DNA from: Fimimonas sp963619835
Lineage (GTDB): Bacteria > Bacillota > Clostridia > Christensenellales > CAG-314
Length of the DNA stretch: 51,110 nt
Assembly: GCA_963619835.1 (NCBI GenBank)
Contig: CAVEYD010000003.1
Span: 1 to 51,110, forward strand
Direction: 5' to 3'
Below are positions 1 to 7,900 of this stretch, in pieces. Made by a program: the position numbers and the translations under genes. A model generated the notes under the pieces. That model saw only the letters and a program-made list of their open reading frames with translations, ran no database searches and was not told the origin of the DNA. The first letter of the stretch is position 1. The number at the start of each line of letters is the position of its first letter.

Positions 1-2
1 TT

Positions 3-1523
3 ATCAGCGGTGCAACGTTTGCATTGTTTACAAGCAAAAGCGAAGTAAACATTGCTGTCACCAGTGGTAAGGTTGCAGTAACAGCAATAGTGGACGGAGA
101 TTTAGCTTTGTCTCACCAAGAAGCAGATTCGGCTGAAGCATCCGGCTACAAAACAGTAGAAGGCTCGCTTTACAGCGGAACGGCAACGTTAGACGCAGAT
201 ACACAAACAATTACCATTGACAAAATGGTACCGATGGACAAAATTTCGTTTAAAATTTCTATCACAAACGAAAGCAATGTAAGTATTCTTTATCGCACCG
301 TAATCGGATGCTCCGAAGACGATGGATTGTTTGACGGTTTAAAAGTAACTGTGAATGATGAAGTTTTTTATGGCGAAGCCACAACAGATTACAAACAAAT
401 TGATGCGGGTGCAAATATTGAAGAAGTTGCAGTCTCTGTTGAACTTCCCATGGAAGCTGAAAATGTATTTTCAAATAAGACATGTAAATTGTACTACAAA
501 GTAGAGGCAATTCAAGGTAATGCAAAAACCGATGAAATACATGTTAACGCAAGCAATGCTCAAGAATATCTTGATGGTAAATATGGCTCAATTGACGGTA
601 AAAGAATTATTTTAGATGCAGGTGATTACGATAAACTTTATTTGCGTCAATCATTGAACGTAAGTACGAGACGCGAAGATTTGGAAAAAGATTCTACATC
701 ATATCCCGCATACTATCGTGAGTTTAACAATGTTACAATTAAGGCTGCGGATGGCGCAAGCGTCACTTGTGACGGATTTGTGGTTGAAGCCGGACTTTTC
801 TTCTTTAGTTCAGCACCTGCATCCAACCAGGAGGCTATGGGACGTGCTGAAAGTGGCTTTATCAGTTATATTTCATTAAAGAACATTGTCGTTGAGGGCA
901 TTGAATTTGAAAACGCGGGAGGCACAGCAGTGCTTATTGGCGATAATACAGGCATACAACAATTCAAAGGTTCGGCTCTCTATGTAAACGGATTTGTTGT
1001 AAAAAATTGTAAGGGCACCGGCGCCATAGCCAACGAATATCAGCACTTCTTCTCGGCAGGCACTGGTTCAACCGACTTGACATTCTGTAATGTTGAAAAT
1101 GGTGTAAAGGGATTAAACAACATAAAATTAATAAATTGTGAAATGAATTCCTACTATCAACCCGTTCACTTTAACAACAACAGTGCAATCTTAAACGGAT
1201 TTACGGTTTCCGGCTGTACGTTTAATGATTGTACAAACAACCTTATTCAACTTTCAAACAAACAAAATAACGGCAAATTTATGTTTGCGAACAACACCGT
1301 AAACGGGCTTAACGGAAGATTTATTCGTATGGCGGCAGCACAAGCTGACACAAAAGTAACATTTATTAACAACAAAATTGTAAGTGTTACTGCGTATGAC
1401 GAGGACGGCTCGGCAGCAAAAGTAACAGGTGTTGCAGGTTTTAGCGTTGTTGAATCCGGAAATGATTGGTCTGTAGGCTCATTTGACGCGGACAACGCAA
1501 CGTGGATTGCTAACGGAAAATAA
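3..1523 (+). CDS. Secreted right-handed beta-helix protein, 5' end missing
   Basis: The reading frame is open from base 3 without an upstream start, so the N-terminus lies outside the window. The first residues visible (ISGATFALF then TSKSEVN) resemble the end of a SipW/TasA-type signal peptide, in which a short GAT-[FY]-A-x-F motif precedes the mature protein. About 170 residues of beta-rich sequence follow. Then come repeated short strands rich in Asn, Val and Ile (roughly residues 240-480), each rung carrying patterns such as NNVTI, KNIVVEGI and INCEMNS, which is typical of parallel beta-helix (pectate-lyase-like) folds. No catalytic residues can be assigned. It is probably a cell-surface or matrix protein. 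The frame ends at a TAA followed by a terminator. The beta-helix assignment is fairly safe; the substrate is unknown. Confidence 0.7.
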   Translation: MSGATFALFTSKSEVNIAVTSGKVAVTAIVDGDLALSHQEADSAEASGYKTVEGSLYSGTATLDADTQTITIDKMVPMDKISFKISITNESNVSILYRTVIGCSEDDGLFDGLKVTVNDEVFYGEATTDYKQIDAGANIEEVAVSVELPMEAENVFSNKTCKLYYKVEAIQGNAKTDEIHVNASNAQEYLDGKYGSIDGKRIILDAGDYDKLYLRQSLNVSTRREDLEKDSTSYPAYYREFNNVTIKAADGASVTCDGFVVEAGLFFFSSAPASNQEAMGRAESGFISYISLKNIVVEGIEFENAGGTAVLIGDNTGIQQFKGSALYVNGFVVKNCKGTGAIANEYQHFFSAGTGSTDLTFCNVENGVKGLNNIKLINCEMNSYYQPVHFNNNSAILNGFTVSGCTFNDCTNNLIQLSNKQNNGKFMFANNTVNGLNGRFIRMAAAQADTKVTFINNKIVSVTAYDEDGSAAKVTGVAGFSVVESGNDWSVGSFDADNATWIANGK

Positions 1524-1558
1524 AATTTATTTCATTGCGAAAAACACATAAAAACGGC

Positions 1559-1590
1559 AAAGGGGAACATCGTCTTGATGCGCCCCTTTT
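1559..1590 (+). terminator. Intrinsic terminator after the beta-helix gene
   Basis: AAAGGGG (1559-1565) pairs with CCCCTTT (1583-1589). An inner CATC/GATG stem lies across an AA/CG internal loop, and a T-rich stretch follows. It sits 36 bases after the stop codon. Confidence 0.75.
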
Positions 1591-1687
1591 CTAATTGTTT
1601 ACGAATATTTTTTTTGTTACTGTTTGTAGTAAATCGTGTCAAAGTCGCAAAAAATCAAATATAAACTATCGTAAATGCGATCCTTAA

Positions 1688-1722
1688 AAAAATAAAAAAA
1701 GTACTCGAAAAAAATCGAGTAC
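1688..1722 (-). terminator. Intrinsic terminator of the tRNA-Pro gene
   Basis: A perfect 8-bp hairpin, GTACTCGA (1701-1708) with TCGAGTAC (1715-1722), has a 6-base loop. On the minus strand it is followed by a T-rich tract (complement of 1688-1700). It lies 10 bases beyond the CCA end of the tRNA. Confidence 0.8.
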
Positions 1723-1732
1723 CTCTTTTGCC

Positions 1733-1809
1733 TGGTCTGAGTGACAGGACTTGAACCTGCGACACCTAGACCCCCAGTCTAGTGCGCTACCAAACTGCGC
1801 TACACCCAG
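1733..1809 (-). tRNA. tRNA-Pro (anticodon GGG)
   Basis: On the minus strand a complete cloverleaf can be drawn. The acceptor stem is CTGGGTG with CACTCAG, with one G-T pair. The D stem is GCGC/GCGC and the anticodon stem is CTAGA/TCTAG around the loop CTGGGGG, which gives anticodon GGG. The T arm is GCAGG-TTCAAGT-CCTGT, the discriminator is A, and CCA is encoded. The total is 77 nt. It reads proline codons CCC and CCU. Confidence 0.95.
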
Positions 1810-1819
1810 ATGCTAATTT

Positions 1820-1848
1820 ATGATACAACACTCGTTAAAAAAAATCAA
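1820..1848 (-). promoter_or_regulatory. Promoter of tRNA-Pro
   Basis: On the minus strand, TTGATT (complement of 1843-1848), a 17-base spacer and TATCAT (complement of 1820-1825) form a sigma-A type promoter about 10 bases before the mature tRNA. Confidence 0.7.
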
Positions 1849-2195
1849 CCAAAAACGCAAAGATTGTAAAAAATACTTTTTTAGTAAAAACAATTAAATA
1901 AAAAGACAATCTGAAAAAACGCAAGATATAAAGATGATTAGTGTAATAAAAAAAAGATGAATGATAAATAATTGATGAACGGTAAATAATTAAGGCGATA
2001 ATAAAAAACAACAATGGAAAGAGAAAACACCTAATAAAAGAAGATAAAAAATTATTATAATTAAATATTTGACAATTTTAGTAGATACCATTATTATATA
2101 GATACTTTATTTTGCGTGTTTTTTGCGCAGTTTGTTTCGTTTATTTTTACTCAAAATTTTTCCAAATTTTTTTTGATTTTTCTGTGTTATTTTGT
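1849..2195. other. AT-rich intergenic stretch, no gene seen
   Basis: This is a very AT-rich stretch between the tRNA promoter and the ribosomal promoter. I see no reading frame with a ribosome binding site and no clear repeat or structured RNA. A-tracts and T-tracts are frequent, which may give an UP-element-like or curved region upstream of the ribosomal promoter. Confidence 0.5.
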
Positions 2196-2224
2196 TTGAC
2201 AACCATTGATTAGTATGTTATCAT
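2196..2224 (+). promoter_or_regulatory. Main promoter of the ribosomal protein cluster
   Basis: TTGACA (2196-2201), a 17-base spacer and TATCAT (2219-2224) match the sigma-A consensus closely. T-tracts lie just upstream. Transcription should start near 2231, giving a leader of about 255 bases before rpsJ. Confidence 0.8.
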
Positions 2225-2230
2225 TGATAG

Positions 2231-2485
2231 GCTGCGAAATAGGGGCTGACGCGTAAGGTTACTGAGAAAACAGAAAACTTACTGCCGACCAGCGACGCCA
2301 CGAGCGTTGCGACCGAACGAAAAATTTTAATATTTTGTTGCGTTAAGTGACGAAAAATCAAACTGGTGCAAAAATGTGAGCAAATGAAAATTTGCTTTAT
2401 TAAAAGCCGCAGCACGAAACACACGGAAGTGTTGTCGTCGTAAAAGCAGTTCGGACAAATAAAACAATGTAAAGGAGTAACTCAC
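2231..2485 (+). promoter_or_regulatory. Long structured 5' leader of the S10 operon
   Basis: The leader contains at least three separate hairpins. GCGACGC/GCGTTGC (2292-2310) has a 5-base loop. AGCAAAT-GAAA-ATTTGCT (2379-2396) is a 7-bp stem closed by a GNRA tetraloop. The third is an ACGA-ACAC/GTGT-TCGT stem (2414-2438). None is followed by a T-run, so they are not simple terminators. Leaders at this place in other bacteria bind a product of the operon (L4 in gammaproteobacteria), but I do not recognise a known family here. Autoregulation is an inference. Confidence 0.5.
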
Positions 2486-2794
2486 ATGGCAAATCAAAAA
2501 ATCAGAATCAAATTAAAGTCCTACGATCACAATCTTGTTGACCTTGCATGCCAAAAAATAGTTGATGCGGCTGTAAAGATGGGAAGCAAAGTGTCCGGAC
2601 CTATCCCCCTTCCTACCGAAAAGGAAATTGTAACGGTTTTGCGTGCTACACATAAATATAAGGACGCGCGCGAACAATTTGAACTACGCACATACAAGCG
2701 TTTGATTGACATCTACAGCCCAAATGCAAAAACAATCGATTCACTTACTAAGTTGGATTTGCCCGCAGGCATTGATGTAAAAATCAAGCTGTAA
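2486..2794 (+). CDS. rpsJ: 30S ribosomal protein S10
   Basis: First gene of the S10 operon. S10 (NusE) is a component of the small-subunit head and, outside the ribosome, a partner of NusB in antitermination. The 102-residue length is normal for the family, and the N-terminal segment KIRIKLKSYDH is the family signature. The start is the ATG 9 bases after an AAAGGAG ribosome binding site. The gene follows a 255-base leader and is 34 bases from rplC, so it is clearly co-transcribed. Nothing unusual is seen in the protein. Confidence 0.97.
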   Translation: MANQKIRIKLKSYDHNLVDLACQKIVDAAVKMGSKVSGPIPLPTEKEIVTVLRATHKYKDAREQFELRTYKRLIDIYSPNAKTIDSLTKLDLPAGIDVKIKL

Positions 2795-2828
2795 CATATT
2801 GTAAATATTACGGAGGTGAACTTTATCT

Positions 2829-3461
2829 ATGAATAAAGCAATCATTGGAAAGAAACTCGGAATGACCCAAGTTTTCCTTGCAGACGGAACTATGGTGCCG
2901 GTAACGGTAATTCAAGCAGGCCCCTGCACAGTAACACAAAAGAAAACTGTAGAACGTGATGGTTATTCGGCATATCAATTCGGTTTTGAAACCGTTTCCG
3001 AAAAGAAACTTAACAAACCGGAACTCGGACATTTGAAAAACAGCGGTGCAACAGTAAAGCACTTGCATGAGTTTCAACTTGAAAATGCAAATTTGGAAGT
3101 TGGCTCGGTTGTTTCTTGTGATGTCTTTGCAGAAGGCGACGTTGTAGACGTAACCGGAATTACAAAAGGTCATGGATTTAGCGGTGTTATCAAACGCTGG
3201 AATCAACACAGACTTAAGGAAACCCACGGTGTAGGTCCTGTTCACAGAGAAGTAGGTTCCATGGGACCCATCAGTAGTCCTTCACGTGTTATGCCCGGTA
3301 AAAACCTTCCCGGACATTACGGTGTAGAACAAGTAACAATTCTCAACTTGTCTGTTGTAAAAGTAGACAAAGAAAAGGGTGTTCTCCTTGTAAAAGGTGC
3401 AGTACCCGGAGCAAAGAACAGCATTGTTTATGTTCGCAATGCAGTTAAAACAGCTAAGTAA
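2829..3461 (+). CDS. rplC: 50S ribosomal protein L3
   Basis: Large-subunit assembly-initiator protein whose long loop reaches towards the peptidyl-transferase centre. The 210 residues are the usual length. The N-terminus has the family motif IGKKLGMTQ. The segment around GFSGVIKRW (about residues 115-123) and the PGKNLPGHYG loop (about 155-165) are the conserved rRNA-contact regions. A GGAGGTGA site lies 10 bases before the ATG. It sits between rpsJ and rplD in the standard order. Confidence 0.97.
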   Translation: MNKAIIGKKLGMTQVFLADGTMVPVTVIQAGPCTVTQKKTVERDGYSAYQFGFETVSEKKLNKPELGHLKNSGATVKHLHEFQLENANLEVGSVVSCDVFAEGDVVDVTGITKGHGFSGVIKRWNQHRLKETHGVGPVHREVGSMGPISSPSRVMPGKNLPGHYGVEQVTILNLSVVKVDKEKGVLLVKGAVPGAKNSIVYVRNAVKTAK

Positions 3462-3483
3462 TTGGTGAAAGGAGTAAATGACA

Positions 3484-4107
3484 ATGCAAGTTAAAGTTTA
3501 TAACAAATCGGCAAATGAAGTCGGAACATTGAAACTTGACGATGCGGTGTTCGGTTGTGAATACAACGAAGCTCTTATTCATCAAGTAGTGGTTGCTTAT
3601 CAAGCTAACCAAAGACAAGGAACAAAATCTGCTCTTACACGTACAGAAGTTCGTGGCGGCGGAATTAAACCTTGGAGACAAAAGGGTACAGGACGCGCTC
3701 GTCAAGGATCTATTCGCGCTCCGCAATGGATCAAAGGTGGCGTTGTGTTTGCACCCAAACCGAGAGATTTCTCAAAGAAAGTAAACAAAAAGATGAAGGC
3801 ACAAGCTTATCGCAGTGCAATCAGCTATAAAGTGGCAAACAACGAGTTGACAGTAATTGACGAACTTACGTTAGAAGCTCCCAAAACAAAGCTTGTAGCA
3901 GAAGTGCTTAAAAACTTTAAGATGGGTCAAAAAACGTTGCTTATCGTTTCCGGTGATGCAGCCGACATTGTAAGAGCCGGTTCCAACATTGAAAACCTTA
4001 CAATCGTTGACGCTTCTCTTTCTAACGTTTATCAACTTGTTTCCAATGTTGCAGTGCTTGCAACCAAGGATGCAATTAAGCAAATTGAGGAGGCTTATTC
4101 TCTATGA
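3484..4107 (+). CDS. rplD: 50S ribosomal protein L4
   Basis: L4 lines the peptide exit tunnel and in some bacteria represses this operon. The extended, arginine-rich tunnel loop (RGGGIKPWRQKGTGRARQG, about residues 55-73) is intact. Two in-frame ATGs are close together, at 3478 and 3484. I choose 3484 because the AAAGGAG site then lies 9 bases away rather than 3, and the protein then starts MQVKVYNK as is common for L4. Its stop overlaps the rplW start by 4 bases (ATGA), suggesting translational coupling. Confidence 0.95.
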   Translation: MQVKVYNKSANEVGTLKLDDAVFGCEYNEALIHQVVVAYQANQRQGTKSALTRTEVRGGGIKPWRQKGTGRARQGSIRAPQWIKGGVVFAPKPRDFSKKVNKKMKAQAYRSAISYKVANNELTVIDELTLEAPKTKLVAEVLKNFKMGQKTLLIVSGDAADIVRAGSNIENLTIVDASLSNVYQLVSNVAVLATKDAIKQIEEAYSL

Positions 4108-4394
4108 ATTCCTACGATATTATAATTCGTCCGGTATTGACGGAAAAAAGCTACGCCGGCATTCCTGCTAAAACTTACACCTTCCAAGTTGCAAAAAATG
4201 CAAACAAGGTTCAAGTTAAAAATGCAGTTGAACAAATCTTCGGCGTAAAAGTTGACAATGTAACGACAGCTACCGTAAAAGGTAAAGCTAAGAGACAAGG
4301 CAGAACAGAAGGACACACGTCCGACTGGAAGAAGGCAACTGTGCGTTTGACGGCGGACAGCAAAGCAATCGAATTCTTCGAAAGCTTGTCCTGA
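4104..4394 (+). CDS. rplW: 50S ribosomal protein L23
   Basis: L23 sits at the tunnel exit and is the docking site for trigger factor and the signal recognition particle. The protein is 96 residues. It has the N-terminal IIRPVLTEKS motif and the basic loop near KGKAKRQGRTEGHTSDWKKA (about residues 58-77). A GAGGAGG site lies 10 bases upstream, inside rplD, and the genes overlap by 4 bases. The order L4-L23-L2 is standard. Confidence 0.97.
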   Translation: MNSYDIIIRPVLTEKSYAGIPAKTYTFQVAKNANKVQVKNAVEQIFGVKVDNVTTATVKGKAKRQGRTEGHTSDWKKATVRLTADSKAIEFFESLS

Positions 4395-4412
4395 TAACGG
4401 AGGTAGACTACA

Positions 4413-5237
4413 ATGGCTATTAAAAAATATAAACCTACTTCGCCCGCACGTCGTTTTATGTCTGTTTCGACGTACGAAGAAATCACAACAACAACTCCGG
4501 AAAAGAGCTTGCTTGCTGTTTCTAAGAAAACAGGCGGTCGTAACTCAACCGGAAGAATCACCGTTCGTCACATCGGCGGTGGCAATCGCATTAAGTACAG
4601 AATTATCGATTTCAAACGCGACAAGTCCGTACCTGCAAAAGTTGCAACAATCGAGTACGATCCAAATCGTTCTGCAAACATTGCTCTTCTTCATTATGCT
4701 GACGGAGAAAAAAGATACATTCTTGCTCCCGTAGGGCTTAATGTTGGCGACACAGTTGTTGCAAGCGCAGATGCAGATATCAAAGTTGGTAACAATCTTC
4801 CTTTGGAAAACATTCCCGTTGGTACAATTGTGCACAACATCGAAATGAATCCCGGAAAGGGCGGACAAATTGCCCGCGCTGCAGGTATTTTTGCTCAACT
4901 TATGGCAAAAGAAGGCAAGTATGCAACACTTCGTATGCCTAGTGGAGAAATGAGATTGATTCTTCTTAAGTGCCACGCAACCATCGGTCAAGTTGGTAAC
5001 TTGGATCACGAAATCGTTTCTATCGGTAAAGCCGGCAAAACACGCCACATGGGCATTAAACCTACCGTTCGTGGTAGCGTAATGAACCCTTGCGATCACC
5101 CTCATGGTGGTGGTGAAGGTAAGTCGCCCGTTGGTCGTCCCGGTCCTGTTACTCCTTGGGGTAAACCTGCTTTGGGTTACAAGACAAGAAAGAAGAAAAA
5201 GGCTTCAAGCAAACTTATCGTGAAGCGTGTTAACTAA
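4413..5237 (+). CDS. rplB: 50S ribosomal protein L2
   Basis: L2 is needed for subunit association and peptidyl-transferase activity. It has 274 residues, the usual length. The C-terminal region carries the conserved DHPHGGGEGKSPVGRPGP segment (about residues 227-244), which includes the histidine held important for activity in E. coli L2. The extreme C-terminus is rich in lysine, as expected. The start follows a CGGAGGT site. It lies 18 bases after rplW and 15 before rpsS. Confidence 0.97.
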   Translation: MAIKKYKPTSPARRFMSVSTYEEITTTTPEKSLLAVSKKTGGRNSTGRITVRHIGGGNRIKYRIIDFKRDKSVPAKVATIEYDPNRSANIALLHYADGEKRYILAPVGLNVGDTVVASADADIKVGNNLPLENIPVGTIVHNIEMNPGKGGQIARAAGIFAQLMAKEGKYATLRMPSGEMRLILLKCHATIGQVGNLDHEIVSIGKAGKTRHMGIKPTVRGSVMNPCDHPHGGGEGKSPVGRPGPVTPWGKPALGYKTRKKKKASSKLIVKRVN

Positions 5238-5252
5238 TCGGAGGAATGAAAA

Positions 5253-5531
5253 ATGAGTAGATCAATTAAAAAAGGACCTTACGTTCAACCCGTTCTTCTT
5301 AAAAGAATACAGGCTATGAACGCCGCAGGTGAAAAGAAAGTTGTAAAAACGTGGTCAAGAAGTTCTACGATTTTCCCCGATTTTGTGGGACACACAATCG
5401 CAGTACATGACGGAAGAAAACACGTTCCTGTCTATATCACAGAAGATATGGTAGGATTAAAGTTGGGCGAATTTGCACCCACAAGAACATTTAAGGGACA
5501 CGCCGGCAGTAAAACAGCAGGCGCTAAATAG
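5253..5531 (+). CDS. rpsS: 30S ribosomal protein S19
   Basis: S19 is a head protein of the small subunit that forms a complex with S13 near the A-site tRNA. At 92 residues it has normal length. The N-terminus has the family motif KKGPYV. The central WSRSSTIFPDFVGHTIAVH and the FAPTRTFKGH near the end are the conserved parts. A GGAGGAA site precedes the ATG. Its stop is 11 bases before rplV. Confidence 0.97.
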   Translation: MSRSIKKGPYVQPVLLKRIQAMNAAGEKKVVKTWSRSSTIFPDFVGHTIAVHDGRKHVPVYITEDMVGLKLGEFAPTRTFKGHAGSKTAGAK

Positions 5532-5542
5532 GAGGAAAAAAG

Positions 5543-5929
5543 ATGGCAACAAGAAGTAAAGCAAAAGCCCTTGTTCGTGCTGAAAATAAAGACAGACGTC
5601 CTAAGGCAATAGCAAAGTACATCCGTATTTCTCCGTCCAAAGTTCATGTTGTTTTGGATTTGATCCGCGGCAAGAGCTACAAGGATGCAGTCGCTATTTT
5701 GAAAACAACTGCTAAATCGGCTTGCGAACCGGTTTTGAAGTGCTTAAACAGTGCAGCAGCAAACGCAGAAGTAAATTTAGGAATGAACAAAGATACTCTT
5801 TACGTAGCAGAATGCTTTGCAGATCAAGGCCCGACGCTTAAGAGAATGCAACCCGTTTCTCGTGGTAGAGGCTATCGCATCTTGAAGAGAACAAGTCACA
5901 TCACAGTGATTTTGGACGAGAGAGCGTAA
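5543..5929 (+). CDS. rplV: 50S ribosomal protein L22
   Basis: L22 lines the exit tunnel and binds all domains of 23S rRNA. The protein is 128 residues, slightly longer than the common 110-115 because of a short basic N-terminal extension (ATRSKAKALVRAENKDRRP). The beta-hairpin that reaches the tunnel constriction is present near residues 93-116 (PTLKRMQPVSRGRGY), the region where macrolide resistance changes occur in other species. An AGGAGG site lies 8 bases before the start. Confidence 0.96.
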   Translation: MATRSKAKALVRAENKDRRPKAIAKYIRISPSKVHVVLDLIRGKSYKDAVAILKTTAKSACEPVLKCLNSAAANAEVNLGMNKDTLYVAECFADQGPTLKRMQPVSRGRGYRILKRTSHITVILDERA

Positions 5930-5946
5930 AGGGAGGAGAACATTTT

Positions 5947-6615
5947 ATGGGACAAAAAGTTAATCCGCACGGACTAAGAGTCGGCGTTATTCAAGATTGG
6001 AATGCAAAATGGATTGCAGACAAAAAGGATTTCGCAAAATATATCAAGGAAGACGATAAAATCAGAACATTCCTTAAAAACAAGTACTATCAAGCTTCAA
6101 TCAGCAAAATTGTTATTGAACGCTCTGAAGGAAAAGTTATCGTTGATCTTCACACAGGACGTCCTGGCGTACTTATCGGTAAGGCAGGAGCAGGTGCCGA
6201 AGAAATTAAGAGCGACGTTCAAAAGATCGCAGGTGACAAGAACGTTGTTATCAACATTGTAGAAGTTAAACGTCCTGATATGGATGCTCAACTTGTTGCA
6301 GAAGGAATTGCAGCTCAACTAGAAAAGCGTGTATCTTTCCGTAGAGCTATGCGTCAATGCATGGGCAGAGCTACTCGTTCCGGCGCAAAGGGAATCAAAA
6401 CAATGGTTTCCGGACGTCTTGACGGAGCTGAAATTTCTCGTAGCGAACAATACCATGAAGGTAGTATTCCTCTTCATACATTAAGAGCCGATATCGATTA
6501 CGGTTTTGCAAAAGCTCACACAACTTTTGGTGTAATCGGTGTAAAGGTTTGGGTGTACAGAGGAGAAGTGCTTCCTAGAAAGAAAAAGACTGTCAAAAAG
6601 GAGGTAACTGAATAA
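5947..6615 (+). CDS. rpsC: 30S ribosomal protein S3
   Basis: S3 forms part of the mRNA entry channel and its helicase activity. It has 222 residues. The N-terminal motif MGQKVNPHG, a KH domain with the RPGVLIGKAGAG loop (about residues 72-83), and the C-terminal S3 domain ending in a lysine-rich tail can all be seen. The start follows GGGAGGAG. The stop TAA shares its last A with the ATG of rplP, so the two are likely translationally coupled. Confidence 0.97.
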   Translation: MGQKVNPHGLRVGVIQDWNAKWIADKKDFAKYIKEDDKIRTFLKNKYYQASISKIVIERSEGKVIVDLHTGRPGVLIGKAGAGAEEIKSDVQKIAGDKNVVINIVEVKRPDMDAQLVAEGIAAQLEKRVSFRRAMRQCMGRATRSGAKGIKTMVSGRLDGAEISRSEQYHEGSIPLHTLRADIDYGFAKAHTTFGVIGVKVWVYRGEVLPRKKKTVKKEVTE

Positions 6616-7049
6616 TGTTAATGCCTAAAAGAGTTAAGAGACGTCGTCAATTCCGTGGAAGAATGAAAGGCGAAGCTCACAAGGGCAACAAGGTTGCCTA
6701 CGGCGAATACGGTTTGCAAGCACTTGAATGTGGATGGATTACCTCCAACCAAATTGAGGCTGCTCGTGTAGCTATGACTCGTTTTGTAAAGCGTGGCGGT
6801 AAAGTTTGGGTAGATATCTTCCCTCACAAACCCGTTACTAAAAAGCCTGCAGAAACCAGAATGGGTTCCGGTAAAGGTTCTCCTGAATATTGGGTTGCTG
6901 TAGTTAAACCGGGCAGAGTAATGTTTGAAATGGGCGGTATCTCCGAAGATCAAGCTCGTGAAGCATTGCGTCTTGCTAGTCACAAATTGCCTGTTAAGTG
7001 CAAGTTTGTGAAGAAAGAAGATGAGGTGAATGCAGATGAAAGCAAGTAA
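6615..7049 (+). CDS. rplP: 50S ribosomal protein L16
   Basis: L16 organises the A-site of the large subunit. It has 144 residues and starts MLMPKRVK, the normal family start, which supports the ATG at 6615 rather than the later ATG. The conserved segment KPAETRMGSGKG (about residues 80-91) carries the arginine that is hydroxylated in some bacteria. A gAGGt site lies within the end of rpsC. The 3' end overlaps rpmC by 14 bases. Confidence 0.97.
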   Translation: MLMPKRVKRRRQFRGRMKGEAHKGNKVAYGEYGLQALECGWITSNQIEAARVAMTRFVKRGGKVWVDIFPHKPVTKKPAETRMGSGKGSPEYWVAVVKPGRVMFEMGGISEDQAREALRLASHKLPVKCKFVKKEDEVNADESK

Positions 7050-7230
7050 TGTGCGTGAACTTAATAATGAAGAATTGGTAGCTAAGCTTGCCGATTTGAA
7101 GAAAGAGCTGTTCAATTTGCGTCTATCTCACGCAACTGGACAACTTACTAACCCTCTTGCGCTCGCAAATGTCAAAAAGGACATCGCAAGAATAAAGACT
7201 GTTCTCCGTGAAAGAGAACTCAACGCGTAA
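7036..7230 (+). CDS. rpmC: 50S ribosomal protein L29
   Basis: L29 is a small two-helix protein beside L23 at the tunnel exit. With the ATG at 7036 it is 64 residues and starts MKASNVREL, the common form. An earlier in-frame ATG at 7030 lies only 1 base from the GAGGTG site, too close, whereas 7036 is 7 bases away. The conserved KKELFNLRLSHATGQL lies in the middle. It overlaps the end of rplP by 14 bases. Confidence 0.95.
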   Translation: MKASNVRELNNEELVAKLADLKKELFNLRLSHATGQLTNPLALANVKKDIARIKTVLRERELNA

Positions 7231-7246
7231 GTGGAGGTAAGGTACA

Positions 7247-7501
7247 ATGGAAAGAAACAGTAGAAAAGAGAGAGTTGGAATTGTTGTTTCCGACAAAATG
7301 GACAAAACAATCGTTGTTGCTATTGTAAATAAATACAAACACCCTCTTTACAAAAAGACAGTGTCAACAACAAAAAAATACAAAGTACACGATGAAAACA
7401 ACGAATGCGGAATCGGTGATACGGTTAGAATCGTTGAAACAAGAAAATTGTCCAAAGATAAGAATTGGCGTTTGCTTGAAATCGTCGAAAAGGCTAAATA
7501 G
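7247..7501 (+). CDS. rpsQ: 30S ribosomal protein S17
   Basis: S17 is a primary 16S rRNA-binding protein with an OB fold. It has 84 residues, the normal length. The segments GIVVSDKMDKTIVV (about residues 12-25) and HDENNECGIGDTVRI are the family signature. It starts after GGAGGTAAGG. The stop codon is directly followed by the AGGAGG of the rplN site, so the two genes are tightly linked. Confidence 0.96.
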   Translation: MERNSRKERVGIVVSDKMDKTIVVAIVNKYKHPLYKKTVSTTKKYKVHDENNECGIGDTVRIVETRKLSKDKNWRLLEIVEKAK

Positions 7502-7513
7502 GAGGACGGTACA

Positions 7514-7882
7514 GTGATACAACCACAAACAAGACTTAAGGCCGCAGATAACAGCGGAGCAAAAGAACTTATGTGTATCAGGGTGCTTGGCGGCTCCTTC
7601 CGTAAGTTCGGCAATATCGGTGACGTAATTGTTGCCAGTGTAAAAAGTGCAAATCCGGGTGGAATTGTTAAAAAGGGTGACGTCGTAAAGGCAGTTATCG
7701 TAAGATCATCATTCGGAATCAATCGTAAAGACGGAACACACATCCGTTTTGACGACAATGCAGCAGTAATTATCGATTCACAAAAGCAACCCAGAGGCAC
7801 GCGTATTTTTGGGCCAGTAGCAAGAGAACTTCGTGAAAAAGATTACATGAAGATCGTATCCCTTGCACCCGAAGTACTGTAA
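7514..7882 (+). CDS. rplN: 50S ribosomal protein L14
   Basis: L14 is a conserved large-subunit protein at the intersubunit bridge with 16S helix 14. It has exactly the usual 122 residues. The N-terminus (IQPQTRLKAADNSGAKEL) and the C-terminal REKDYMKIVSLAPEVL match the family throughout. The start is GTG at 7514, fixed by the AGGAGG 7 bases upstream and by family length. rplX follows after 18 bases. Confidence 0.97.
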   Translation: MIQPQTRLKAADNSGAKELMCIRVLGGSFRKFGNIGDVIVASVKSANPGGIVKKGDVVKAVIVRSSFGINRKDGTHIRFDDNAAVIIDSQKQPRGTRIFGPVARELREKDYMKIVSLAPEVL

Positions 7883-7900
7883 TTAGGAGGACTCGTAGAA

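Noticed and set aside
1849..2195. CRISPR-like or tandem repeats in the AT-rich stretch
   Set aside because: Short similar words such as ATGAACGGTAAATAATTAA recur only loosely. There are no regular spacers and no repeat longer than expected in AT-rich DNA.
2221..2424. A 67-codon minus-strand frame in the S10 leader
   Set aside because: It overlaps the -10 element and the leader hairpins, has no ribosome binding site and resembles no known protein.
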